DNA of 64,000 nucleotides from Streptosporangium carneum (GCF_027922005.1 NZ_BSEV01000019.1:118011-182010); one strand, 5' to 3'; counted from the stretch's first letter, positions 36,300 through 44,832 are shown. Numbers and translations are program-made. Notes: generated by a model not told the origin, from the sequence alone.

Positions 36300-37593
36300 C
36301 GGCGTCCTGACCGGCGACGACCAGGTCGCAGCCGTAGGCGCGGCAGCCGACGACGCCATGGCCGAACGTGCCGCGCTCACGGTCGAGCTGTTGCACTGGC
36401 GGCAAGCCGCCGCGACGCTGGCCGACTTCGACACCGTGGCCGCTCCCGCGGCGTGGGCGGCGCTGGAGTCGTATCTCGGGCTCAGCCTGCGAGCGAGCTT
36501 GCGCGCGGTCGTGGCGCGGGTCACCGCGCAGGCCGACCGGGTGGCCGCCATGCTCGCCGCAGCCGTTGGCCCCGCCGATCTCAACCGGGTCCGAACGGCT
36601 CTGCTGCGGCTGCGGCACGACTACCTCCGGGCGGAGACGGTCGTCGATTTCTACGGCGACGCCGTGAACACCCGCACCAACCCACGGGTGGCCGCGATTC
36701 TGCGCGGCCTGGACGCGCTGGCCGTGGACAGCATGGAGCGCGGGCTGCGGCCGCTTGGCATCGACGTCCCGCCCGTAGTGACATACCTGGACAAGGGCAT
36801 GGGCGCGTCCATTCTCAAGGCCGGGGCCAGGCTGTGGGACGCCTCCGTCTCCCCAGCCGCAGCGGTGAAGATCACGCGCCACAATCTGTTCCGGCCGACC
36901 TCCCTGGTCCACGAGACCGGCCACCAGGTCGCTCACCTGACCGGCTGGACGACCGAGCTCGCCGCGGCTCTGCACGCCGCCCTCGCGCCGTGCTCCGCAT
37001 TCGCCGCCGACGTCTGGCGAAGCTGGGCCGGCGAGGTGGCGGCCGACGTGTACGCTTTCGCATTGCTCGGCTACGCCCCCGTACCGTCGCTGGCCACCGT
37101 GGTGGACGGCTCTACCCGGACGGTGTTCCGGATGCCGTTCGGCGATCCACATCCGTTCGCATGGCTGCGCGTGCTCTTCAACGCCGAGCTGTGCCGGTCG
37201 TGGTTCGGGCCAGGACCGTGGGACCGGCTGAAAGCGGGGTGGCTGGCACGGCACCCCCTCGACCAAGCTCCGGCCGAAGCCGCCGCCGTCGTGACGACCA
37301 CCCTGCCCCGCCTGCCCGCGCTGGTGGACGCGTGCACCCGTGCGCCGATGCGCGCCTTCGGCGGGGTGCCGCTGTCGGCGTTGATCGACCCGCGCCGGGT
37401 CGCCCCTGCTGAGCTCGCCCGCCTGGCACGGCGCGCGGGCCCCTCCCTCTACACCTCGCACTACCTGCAGCGGATCGAACCGATGCGGATCCTCGGTTGG
37501 CTGGTGCTCTGCGGTGTCACGACAGGCGCACCCGACATCGATGTGGAGTCCTGGCTACGGCGGATCGGCAGCGACCGCGCCGCAGCCTCATGA
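36292..37593 (+). CDS. Putative HExxH zinc metalloprotease, unknown family
   Basis: This 433-residue protein starts at GTG 36292 within the end of the previous gene. It carries the zinc-peptidase motif HETGH at H207-H211 (SLVHETGHQVAH), with a candidate third ligand E248 in WAGEVAADVYAF, matching a gluzincin-type arrangement. The N-terminal ~130 residues are helical and Ala/Leu-rich. No signal sequence or prodomain is evident. Activity as a protease is inferred from the motif only. It is the second gene of the five-gene operon. Its substrate could be the target-cell envelope or a protein of the same operon. Confidence 0.8.
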   Translation: MADGVLTGDDQVAAVGAAADDAMAERAALTVELLHWRQAAATLADFDTVAAPAAWAALESYLGLSLRASLRAVVARVTAQADRVAAMLAAAVGPADLNRVRTALLRLRHDYLRAETVVDFYGDAVNTRTNPRVAAILRGLDALAVDSMERGLRPLGIDVPPVVTYLDKGMGASILKAGARLWDASVSPAAAVKITRHNLFRPTSLVHETGHQVAHLTGWTTELAAALHAALAPCSAFAADVWRSWAGEVAADVYAFALLGYAPVPSLATVVDGSTRTVFRMPFGDPHPFAWLRVLFNAELCRSWFGPGPWDRLKAGWLARHPLDQAPAEAAAVVTTTLPRLPALVDACTRAPMRAFGGVPLSALIDPRRVAPAELARLARRAGPSLYTSHYLQRIEPMRILGWLVLCGVTTGAPDIDVESWLRRIGSDRAAAS

Positions 37594-37614
37594 GATCGCG
37601 AAGGGAAGCGACAC

Positions 37615-38079
37615 ATGACACGGGAAGACAGTTCACTGTGGACGATCCTCGACAAGATCGCTGAGATCGAGGAACGGCAGGTGGCGGTGCTCGATGCCCT
37701 TGCCTCCGGACAGCAGCAGCCGGCGATGAACGCCGGACAGCGTGAGATCGAGTTGCGGTTCCGAGCGCTGCGCAACATGCTCGGCAACTTCGGGCGGCGC
37801 GGTGAGCCTGACGTCGCGTTGCTACCGGTGGAACTGCACACCGGCTACGACCACGACCGACTGGTCTTCGCCGCCGGCCTGCCGAAAGGCGCACACGCCG
37901 TCACCCGGTTCTACCGAGACGGGACACAAGAGAAGACCGATGTGGACTCCCTGGTCGGCTGCCCGCCGGTGCTGGACAACCCCGGAGACGTGGTCGCCGT
38001 GCAGGTGACCGACGTCAAGGGCAATCCGATCGCGTTCGGTCTGATCCGGCGCGTCCAGCACGGCATCGGAAAGGCATGA
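37615..38079 (+). CDS. 154-residue unknown protein of orphan operon
   Basis: It starts MTREDSSLWTILDKIAEIEE. The N-terminal third is predicted helical or coiled (ILDKIAEIEERQVAVLDAL), and the rest looks beta-rich (VALLPVELHTGYDHDRLVF, GDVVAVQVTDVKGNPIAFG). It has one cysteine (GCPPVL). I do not recognise the family. It lies 21 bases after the metalloprotease gene and two before the next, and its coiled N-terminus would suit an adaptor or assembly role, which is speculative. Confidence 0.72.
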   Translation: MTREDSSLWTILDKIAEIEERQVAVLDALASGQQQPAMNAGQREIELRFRALRNMLGNFGRRGEPDVALLPVELHTGYDHDRLVFAAGLPKGAHAVTRFYRDGTQEKTDVDSLVGCPPVLDNPGDVVAVQVTDVKGNPIAFGLIRRVQHGIGKA

Positions 38080-38080
38080 G

Positions 38081-39439
38081 ATGTTTCGCACACTGGCTCA
38101 TTTGATCAGTGACCCGAACCTGCAGGGCACGACGACGCCGGATGCGGCCACCACCTTCGCGATCCACCCGGTGCAGCTCAGCCGCTGGCTGGAGGAGGTC
38201 TGGGCCAGGGGCGGCATCGCCAACTGGCCGCAAGGCTCCCCGACGTCGCTCAGGATCGACAATGCGCTCGGTGATCCTGCGATCACGGGTCGGCTTCGAC
38301 TGCCCGACGGCTTACGCAACGACACTTTACGCTCGGGCATACGGCCGACTCCGCCCACCCCTCCGACGATCCCACCCGATTTCATGCCCTCTCCACCTGC
38401 GGCGCTCGGCCTCGACCTCCAGCTCCCGTTGCCGTGGGAACACCTTTTCTACGCGTATCTGGTGGAGAGCACCGGCATCGTCGAGATCATGTCTGAGGTG
38501 GTGCGCCGGTACGTAGTCGGTGAGACGCTGCCGACCCCGTCGGTGGACACCGTTGTCTGGGTACGGGCGACCGAGGAACTGTTCTTCCGCGACCCTCCGC
38601 TGTTCCACATCGGAGGGCTTACCAGCCAGCTCCGGCCGGATGCCCAGGTCAACCGACGCAACGCGTACTGGCGTATGTTCGGCTGCGACCTGCCGCACCC
38701 GCCGCGCGGCCCGGTCGACGGGCAGCCCTGGAAGCGGGACACCGGGCCGGGCGCCAACCTGCGCTTCATTGAGCTGTGGACAGAACTGCTACGCCAGGTG
38801 TGGGTAGGCATTGAAAACGATCGCAACTCGTCCGGCGCCAATCCCACAGACGCCAACTACGTCGGTTATCTGTGCCAGACGATCGGCGAGCTGCTGCGGC
38901 TGCGCCGCCGTAACGGCCTCCTGGCCCGCGAGGAGTTCGCGTACGTCACGATGCTGAGCTGGTTTCACCTGACGGTTGAATTCGACACCCCGGTGGTGCG
39001 AGACCTCAGCGCCGGCGCCGGTCTCGCCGGCGGCAACCCGGCGGACAGGTTAACCGCGATCGGTGCTCGTGTCGGCATCACACCGCCCCGCCACGCCCGC
39101 GAACTCTTCGAACTAGCCGACCTGGTGTCACCACTGCTGTGGTTCATCGAACTCGACCAGTTCAGCGCCGCGAGCAACGCCGAGCTGCTGTATCGGTTGT
39201 CCGGCACGCCGAATCCGCCGCTTCAGGCAACCATGGCCAGGATCATCGACCTGTGGCAGTCGGCGACCGGTGACCGGATCAAGGACCTGGCCGTCAGCGT
39301 AAGGCGTTCACCGGCGGCGACACAGTCGGCCCAGCCCGTCCGGCTACCGGCGCCGAGCGCGGCCGTGTCGCCGTCCGCGTCGGCCCAGCCGTTCGTCACC
39401 CCTTCCACCAACGGCAGTGTCACCGCACCGCGGGCGTGA
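38081..39439 (+). CDS. 452-residue unknown protein of orphan operon
   Basis: The sequence is soluble and Trp/Leu/Pro-rich, with VQLSRWLEEVWARGG near residue 31, a proline-rich segment at 88-110 (PTPPTPPTIPPDFMPSPP), and several helical stretches such as LRFIELWTELLRQVWVGIEND. The C-terminal ~50 residues are Ala/Ser/Pro-rich and probably disordered. No catalytic motif, signal peptide or membrane helix is visible. Family not recognised. It starts one base after the preceding stop, so it is almost certainly in the same transcript. Confidence 0.75.
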   Translation: MFRTLAHLISDPNLQGTTTPDAATTFAIHPVQLSRWLEEVWARGGIANWPQGSPTSLRIDNALGDPAITGRLRLPDGLRNDTLRSGIRPTPPTPPTIPPDFMPSPPAALGLDLQLPLPWEHLFYAYLVESTGIVEIMSEVVRRYVVGETLPTPSVDTVVWVRATEELFFRDPPLFHIGGLTSQLRPDAQVNRRNAYWRMFGCDLPHPPRGPVDGQPWKRDTGPGANLRFIELWTELLRQVWVGIENDRNSSGANPTDANYVGYLCQTIGELLRLRRRNGLLAREEFAYVTMLSWFHLTVEFDTPVVRDLSAGAGLAGGNPADRLTAIGARVGITPPRHARELFELADLVSPLLWFIELDQFSAASNAELLYRLSGTPNPPLQATMARIIDLWQSATGDRIKDLAVSVRRSPAATQSAQPVRLPAPSAAVSPSASAQPFVTPSTNGSVTAPRA

Positions 39440-39451
39440 TCGGAGGCGGAT

Positions 39452-41896
39452 ATGGACACTTCGGAGGATTCAGACATCTTCATGTCCCGGATCGAGACCC
39501 CGGCCGGTGAGCAGACCGGCAGATGGCCGCTGCGCGACGACGTGTTCACGCATGCGGAGGAGCTCGCCGGGGAGGAGGAACACGCATCGGCGGACTACGG
39601 TCCGGAGCCCGAGCTGGCCGATTACGGTCCGGAGCCCGAGCTGGCCGACCACGGGCTCGAACTAGCGGAGGACCCGTTCGCCGGCCGCCATCCGGTCAGC
39701 GAGTCGATCGAGTCGACCTGGCCTGCGCGCTCGGTGCGGGTAAGCCCCGGGCGGCTGGTGGTGGAACGTCATCCGATGCTCGCCGGACACGCCGGAAAGC
39801 CGCCGGATCTGGTGCTGAAGTGGAACGCGATGAATGACCCGTCCCAGGTGGACGTCGTCGTGCACCTGCACGGCTACTCCGGTCACGGGCGGGCGATGAA
39901 CCTGGTGCGCGACAAGGAGCCGGCCAGCGGACTCGATTTCGGAGATCCGGGGAATCCGGCGGCACAGGGGCGGACGTCGCCCACCCTGTTCGTCCTTCCA
40001 CGTGGCCACTACTTCGGCGGCCGCTCCGGCATGGGGTACTCGTTCCCCGCGCTGACCGGGCCGGGCGCCGTCCAGGCCCTGGTGAACGACGCCCTGATGC
40101 GATTCGGCGCGGAGACCTCCAGCCTCGTGACGATGGGGCGGCTCATCCTCACCGCGCACTCAGGCGGCGGCGCCGCGCTGATGGCGATCCTGAAACACAC
40201 CGACCCGGACGAGGTGTTCGCCTTCGACGCGCTCTACTCCAGCCCGGAGGCGCTGATCGTCTGGGCCCGGCGGCGCATCGCGCAGGACTCCGGGGCGTTG
40301 CGGGTGATTTACCGAGCGGGCGAGGGCACCGCGGCCCACAGCGAGCAGGTGCACCGCGCGGTTCGCGATGCGGGACTGGCCACGTTCCAGGTGGAGCGCA
40401 CCCGCGTTGCGCACAATGACATTCCGCGGCGCTTTGGCTGGCGGCTGCTCACTGACGCCGCGGCGCAGTTGGCCGACACCGGCGCGCCCGGCGCCGCCGC
40501 GAGGAAGGAGAACGAGGAGTTCTTCGCCGAGACAGGGTGGCGCTTTGAGGACCCCGAAAGCGAGCATGACGAACTGGCCTTCGAGGAACTGTACGGCGCG
40601 GACGGCGAGGACGGCGAGTATGCCGGACACAACGGGGACGCCGGGTACGGCGGGGCCGTTGAGAGCTACGCGCCCGAAGAGCTGTTCGTGGATGAGGAGT
40701 CCGGTGAAGTCGAGAACGAGGAGTGGCGGCTTGACCGGGAGGCGAGCGGCGAGCTGTGGCCGAGCGAGCACGAAGCGTTCCCGTCCGGGCTGGTGCTCAC
40801 GCCCGTGACCGGTCCCACCGGGCACAAAGAAGAGCACTGGGATCCCTATGCCACCGGGCTTCCGCTCTACGACACCGGGCCCGCCGTACGCCGGCGGAAG
40901 GTGTCCGCGCGCTTCACCGTCGGCGAGCTGGCCGGCAGCGGCGGCCAAGTGGCTGACAAGGCCCGGATTTCGGTGGAGCTGGTGCGCTGCCTTCAGGCCA
41001 TCCGGGACCGGCTCGGCAAGTCGGTGCGGATCAGTTCGGGCTATCGCTCCTGGGCGCGGAACGTCAGGGTGTACAGCGGCAGGCAGGCAACGATGAGCAG
41101 GCACTGCAGCGGCCAGGCCGCAGACATCAGCGTCGTCGGCATGACCGGAATGGAGATCGCCAAAGTGGCGATCGACGTTTGGGGCGACAAGATCGGGATT
41201 GGTGTCGGCGACCGGTACGCCCATATCGACGTGCGTGGCCACTGGGCGGTATGGACCTACTTCAAGGGCGCCGCGGACAAGCAGGCGAAGGCCGAAATCG
41301 AAGCCTATCGGGCCGGGCGCGGTACGGCGGGGCTAGGCGGCACATCGGCGCAGTCTCCGCCGAAACAACCGACCGGCGAGGCGTCAGCCCCGCACGTGGT
41401 GGCGTTCGTCCGCGCCTTCCAACAGCACGCGCGGCGCAGCCAGGACGAGACCGGCGTACCGTGGCTGGTCACGCTCGGCCAGGCAGCGCTGGAGTCGGGC
41501 TGGGGCAAGCACGCGCCGCGTAACAACTTCTTCGGCATCAAGGCGAAGGCGAGCGCCCCGGAGTCCTCCCGGCAGCTTCTGCGAACCAAGGAGGTCCTCA
41601 AACGCCCCAACGCGGTTTTCCCCGAGGTCATCTCGGTGACTCCGCGACCGGACGGCAAGTACGACTACATCGTCAAGGACTGGTTCCGGGCCTACGAGTC
41701 ACCGGCCGAGGCCTTCTCCGCGCACGGAGCCTTCCTGCGGAACAACAAACGGTACGCGTCGGCGTTCGCTCACCTGAACGACCCGTACGCGTTCGCCCGC
41801 GCGGTCGCCGCAGCCGGCTACGCCACAGCGCCGTCCTACGCGTCGGCCCTGACCGGCGTGATGCGGATGATCGAACACGCAGCAGGAGGCAGCTAG
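39452..41896 (+). CDS. Three-domain envelope hydrolase: serine-hydrolase-like, M15-like peptidase, glucosaminidase
   Basis: This 814-residue protein has an acidic N-terminus with a duplicated ADYGPEPEL (47-64) and LELAEDPFAG (70-78). Then comes an alpha/beta-hydrolase-like domain (VVVHLHGYSGHG near 138, nucleophile-type TAHSGGGAAL near 234), an acidic linker (~365-440), and an M15/DUF882-type peptidase domain (SSGYRSW, RHCSGQAADI near 549, AHIDVRGHW near 590). A C-terminal glucosaminidase-type domain follows (LVTLGQAALESGWG, NNFFGIKAKA near 671-699, catalytic Glu in ALESGW). There is no signal peptide. The combination predicts attack on peptidoglycan peptides and glycan. Stop codons of this gene and the convergent BTAD gene overlap. 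Confidence 0.85.
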   Translation: MDTSEDSDIFMSRIETPAGEQTGRWPLRDDVFTHAEELAGEEEHASADYGPEPELADYGPEPELADHGLELAEDPFAGRHPVSESIESTWPARSVRVSPGRLVVERHPMLAGHAGKPPDLVLKWNAMNDPSQVDVVVHLHGYSGHGRAMNLVRDKEPASGLDFGDPGNPAAQGRTSPTLFVLPRGHYFGGRSGMGYSFPALTGPGAVQALVNDALMRFGAETSSLVTMGRLILTAHSGGGAALMAILKHTDPDEVFAFDALYSSPEALIVWARRRIAQDSGALRVIYRAGEGTAAHSEQVHRAVRDAGLATFQVERTRVAHNDIPRRFGWRLLTDAAAQLADTGAPGAAARKENEEFFAETGWRFEDPESEHDELAFEELYGADGEDGEYAGHNGDAGYGGAVESYAPEELFVDEESGEVENEEWRLDREASGELWPSEHEAFPSGLVLTPVTGPTGHKEEHWDPYATGLPLYDTGPAVRRRKVSARFTVGELAGSGGQVADKARISVELVRCLQAIRDRLGKSVRISSGYRSWARNVRVYSGRQATMSRHCSGQAADISVVGMTGMEIAKVAIDVWGDKIGIGVGDRYAHIDVRGHWAVWTYFKGAADKQAKAEIEAYRAGRGTAGLGGTSAQSPPKQPTGEASAPHVVAFVRAFQQHARRSQDETGVPWLVTLGQAALESGWGKHAPRNNFFGIKAKASAPESSRQLLRTKEVLKRPNAVFPEVISVTPRPDGKYDYIVKDWFRAYESPAEAFSAHGAFLRNNKRYASAFAHLNDPYAFARAVAAAGYATAPSYASALTGVMRMIEHAAGGS

Positions 41897-42690
41897 CCGT
41901 CATCACTCCACACGGTGGTCCGCATCTCGCCTGTGCCCTCAGGCGCAGGGACGCACAGGCTCCTCTCAGAGGCGACAACTCGGTTCATCAGCTCGGTCGA
42001 AGGCCTGATCGCCATCTCCGACCACAACAGGGCCGCGTACCGTTCGAGCTGACGGCGCGCCTGGGCCACGTTCCCCTCGGCCAGGAAGACGTCGATCAAG
42101 GCAGCGTGCGCGGACTCGCGCAACGGTTCCTCAGCTATCGCGGCGAAGGCGGCCTCGATCGCCTCAAGGTGACGGCCAAGCCGGCACAGTCGGCGAGCCA
42201 ATGCCTCCAAGGCGTGGATCCGAACCTGGCGGATCCTCTCCCGCTCCAGCAGAAGCCAGTCCTCCTCCCAGCCAGGCAGCAGGTCCCCGCGCAGGATGCT
42301 GATGTCGGCGTCCTGCGGCTGCAAATCCTCGCCGTCGGCGAGTAATCGCCCCGCCTGGGCGATACAACTCCCGACGTCGACCTCAACCACCTCGTTCAGC
42401 CTCACGGTCTCACGCGAGACGCACACGAGACGCGCGTCGACTTGGCGCAGCCGCCACAGCGCGGTGCGCAGATTGGCACGCGACTGCTTGCTGCACGCCC
42501 CGTCCCACAGACGCTCGGCCAGGCTCATCCGAAAATGAGTCGGCGGAGTCGGCTGACCGAGCGAGAGGTAGACGAGCACGCGCTGTTCCTGAATCCGCAA
42601 GGCCACCGGCGAGCCGTCGACGACGAGGCTGAAGCCACCGAGTAAGGACAACTGCGGCACCCGGGCCGGGAAGCGCGAACCCTGGGTCAT
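41893..42690 (-). CDS. BTAD/SARP-type transcriptional regulator
   Basis: This 265-residue protein has an N-terminal OmpR-like winged helix (PQLSLLGGFSLVVDGSPVAL, RANLRTALWRLRQ) and a bacterial transcriptional activator domain of helical repeats (ALEALARRLCRLGRHLEAIEA, HAALIDVFLAEGNVAQARRQ). ATG 42690 has AGGAGGT upstream. The four-base overlap of stops with the 814-residue gene, and the lack of other targets nearby, suggest it controls that operon, but no binding repeat was identified. SARP-type regulators often sit with specialised clusters. Confidence 0.9.
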   Translation of the reverse strand: MTQGSRFPARVPQLSLLGGFSLVVDGSPVALRIQEQRVLVYLSLGQPTPPTHFRMSLAERLWDGACSKQSRANLRTALWRLRQVDARLVCVSRETVRLNEVVEVDVGSCIAQAGRLLADGEDLQPQDADISILRGDLLPGWEEDWLLLERERIRQVRIHALEALARRLCRLGRHLEAIEAAFAAIAEEPLRESAHAALIDVFLAEGNVAQARRQLERYAALLWSEMAIRPSTELMNRVVASERSLCVPAPEGTGEMRTTVWSDDG

Positions 42691-42947
42691 CCTGCGACCT
42701 CCTAGGCCGGCAGCGTGTGTCAATGACAGTCTGCGCTGGACCGCTTAAAAACCATCGATGGGTCACATTCAGCAGGGTGGCGTATGGATCAGCCGCCGGG
42801 TGACCCTGTTTCTGCAGGTTAAGCGGTTGGTGTCTGCGGCAGTAGGTTCTGCGCCGGTGTGTCGCCCCGATGACCCGCATGCAGTCATCGGGCTCGTGCG
42901 GGTGCCGTACCCGCTGTCCGGAGGAGTTACCCGGACATCCGACAGCA

Positions 42948-42980
42948 CCACGACCTTCCGGGCAAACCGGAAGGTCGTGG
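42948..42980. terminator. Perfect 14-bp hairpin
   Basis: CCACGACCTTCCGG and CCGGAAGGTCGTGG pair perfectly around a GCAAA loop. It lies in the 406-base gap between the BTAD gene and the fasciclin gene. No U-tract follows. It might terminate transcripts of the fasciclin gene, which ends at 43097 and reads towards it, or be a regulatory structure. Confidence 0.6.
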
Positions 42981-43096
42981 CATGTCTCCTCGAGCGCTCA
43001 TCCGGACCGACGAACCGGGACCTGAAGGCGATACAGCCCTTCGACCACATCGAGCCCGGAATCGGCGACAGCGTCGCTTTCGCGGATCGGTGATCG

Positions 43097-44287
43097 TTAC
43101 GGTTTCAGGACGGTGTCGATGAAGTAGACCGTGGCGTTGGCGGTCTGGATGTTCCCGCACAGCACCGTGGCCTCGTTGACCATGTAGATGTCACCCGAGC
43201 GCTTGATCGTGAGCTTGCCGCCCTGGAGCGTGGGCAGCACGGTGTCGGAGAGGTCGGCCAGAGAATGGCGTCCCATCGCGACGTGATAGGAGACGACCTG
43301 AGCCAGCTTGTCCCGATCGGCGAAGAGCTGCTGCTGTTCAGCCGCTGAGAGCTTGGTGAACGCGGCGTCCACGGGTGCGAACAGAGTGATGTCCTTGGCC
43401 GTCTCCAGCCTGTCGGTCATCTGGGCCCTCGAAATGGCCGCCACCATTTTCGTCAGGTTGGGATTACTGGAGATGGCGGTGACCAAAGGATCTTTGGCCA
43501 TGGAGCTGAAGTCCCCGCTGCCGCCGTTGGACAGAGCGGAGCACGCGGGGCCGAACGGCTTGGACGGCCCAGCCTGTGGAGGATTCTGAGGCGCGGGACC
43601 TCGCGGCTGAGTTTCGTCTGACCTCCCGTCCGACGATCCGTTCTTTGGGCACTTTCTCCAGGACGGGTCGCCTTCCTTCCACTTCGGATCGCACGGGCAC
43701 TTTCTCCAGGACGGGTCGCCTTCCTTCCAGCTCGGATCGCACACGACGCACTTCTTCCAGGGCGGGTCGCCTTCCTTCCAGCTCGGATCGCACACCACGC
43801 ACTGATTCTCGGGTGGGTCCCCTTCCTTCCAGTTCGGGTCGCAGTGGCACTTTTTCTCGGGCGGGTCGCCTTCCTTCCAGTTCGGATCGCACGGGCACTG
43901 ATTCTCGGGCGGGTCGCCTTCCTTCCAGTTCGGATCGCAGTATGCGGGTTTGCTCGGCCCCTCACTCGGCTCGCTCGGCCCCTCGCTCGGCCCCTCGCTC
44001 GGCTCGCTCGGCCCCTCACTCGGCCCCTCACTCGGATTCGGTTCTCCCCCTTCCGTCGGCGGTACGGATGGCGGAGTGTTCTCGGGAGGTGGTGGAGTGT
44101 TTTCAGGAGGCGGTGAAGGAACTGGAGTGTTCTCGGGGGCCGGTGAGGCCGGTAAAGGTCGTAAATCCAGGCGTGTGTCGGTTCGTGCGCCTGTAAGCAT
44201 TGCAGCGGATTCCGCTGACTGCATGGCAGGGAATACGGCACATGCGACTGCGGTCAGCGCACATGCGAGCACGACTCTGTTTTTCAT
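43097..44287 (-). CDS. Secreted fasciclin-domain protein with Cys-rich repeat stalk (MPT70-like)
   Basis: The 396-residue protein has a signal peptide (about 1-28) and a Pro-rich segment (45-80). A Ser/Glu/Gly/Pro low-complexity block (84-113) and six CDPxWKEGDP repeats (117-214) follow. A C-terminal FAS1 domain (about 249-396) has ITLFAPVDAAFTKL, VVSYHVAMG and NATVYFIDTVL. C249 and C377 match the conserved disulfide of MPT70-type proteins. The modular build suggests an adhesion or matrix protein displayed on a stiff stalk, although no anchor is seen. The repeats and FAS1 domain are not, to my knowledge, commonly joined. Confidence 0.9.
   Translation of the reverse strand: MKNRVVLACALTAVACAVFPAMQSAESAAMLTGARTDTRLDLRPLPASPAPENTPVPSPPPENTPPPPENTPPSVPPTEGGEPNPSEGPSEGPSEPSEGPSEGPSEPSEGPSKPAYCDPNWKEGDPPENQCPCDPNWKEGDPPEKKCHCDPNWKEGDPPENQCVVCDPSWKEGDPPWKKCVVCDPSWKEGDPSWRKCPCDPKWKEGDPSWRKCPKNGSSDGRSDETQPRGPAPQNPPQAGPSKPFGPACSALSNGGSGDFSSMAKDPLVTAISSNPNLTKMVAAISRAQMTDRLETAKDITLFAPVDAAFTKLSAAEQQQLFADRDKLAQVVSYHVAMGRHSLADLSDTVLPTLQGGKLTIKRSGDIYMVNEATVLCGNIQTANATVYFIDTVLKP
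43646..43939 (-). repeat. Six tandem 48/51-bp coding repeats
   Basis: Six head-to-tail units of 16, 16, 17, 17, 16 and 16 codons encode C-D-P-[NSK]-W-K-E-G-D-P-[PS]-[EW]-x-[KQ]-C. Each unit has two cysteines and one invariant tryptophan, and the nucleotide sequence is strongly conserved, pointing to recent expansion or homogenisation. Confidence 0.9.
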
Positions 44288-44363
44288 GATTGCCTCTGAA
44301 ACAGCAGATGGTCAGGTTGTTGAGAACGGCCCCCACCAGATTCCCTGGACTACGACCCGGCTG

Positions 44364-44597
44364 TTACCCGCAGGGTCGACACCACCCACAGTGGTCGTTC
44401 AAATCTGCACCGCAAAACTGGCGCGGCCCTCCGTTGGCCATGTGGCACGGAGCACTCTCAGTGCCGGCAGGAACGAGGACGACCGCGACCGCGAGAACGG
44501 CAGCCATCACGACCTGAAGCGCCGTGGCGCAAGCGAGCTGCCCACTTTTGCGATCATTGACGTCGCAAGCGTTGCAGAGCGGCTTGAGGTCGACCAT
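44364..44597 (-). CDS. Putative small Cys-rich membrane or secreted peptide
   Basis: The 77-residue product has CNAC at positions 8-11, a strongly hydrophobic segment at about 26-44 (LQVVMAAVLAVAVVLV), and a short C-terminal Cys-rich tail (six cysteines, ending HCGWCRPCG). The start is weak, with no good ribosome site, so it may begin at an internal codon and be a signal-peptide-led miniprotein. It lies upstream of the fasciclin gene on the same strand. Confidence 0.4.
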   Translation of the reverse strand: MVDLKPLCNACDVNDRKSGQLACATALQVVMAAVLAVAVVLVPAGTESAPCHMANGGPRQFCGADLNDHCGWCRPCG

Positions 44598-44832
44598 TGC
44601 AGGCTTGCGCCTGACCTCGCTTCCTTTTTCCCGACCTGGGAGCTGTCAGCCTTGCGAGGCTTTCCGTTTTCACTTGACCGCGCCGCACGGGCGCATCACA
44701 TATTGCGCCAAGGAGAGCAGGGACCACGAACAGGATCACCGCTACAGCGAGAATTTCCCCTTCCTCTTCCTTCGGGGTGAAACCGGTTTCTCCGGCGACC
44801 AGCGCAGAGAACGCCAATCTACCTACTTTCAT
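44554..44832 (-). CDS. Putative small membrane protein, doubtful
   Basis: This frame of about 92 residues starts MKVGRLAFSALVAGE and has a hydrophobic segment (ILAVAVILFVVPALLGAI) and a basic C-terminal tail. It overlaps the 44,364 frame by 44 bases on the same strand. There is no Shine-Dalgarno, so it could be non-coding. Confidence 0.25.
   Translation of the reverse strand: MKVGRLAFSALVAGETGFTPKEEEGEILAVAVILFVVPALLGAICDAPVRRGQVKTESLARLTAPRSGKRKRGQAQACNGRPQAALQRLRRQ

Noticed and set aside
34041..41896. A complete contractile injection system
   Set aside because: No sheath, tube, baseplate or AAA+ ATPase genes are in the window. Only a possible cargo set is suggested.
42948..42980. Phage attachment site
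   Set aside because: No integrase, tRNA gene or matching second copy was seen. It is better explained as a hairpin.
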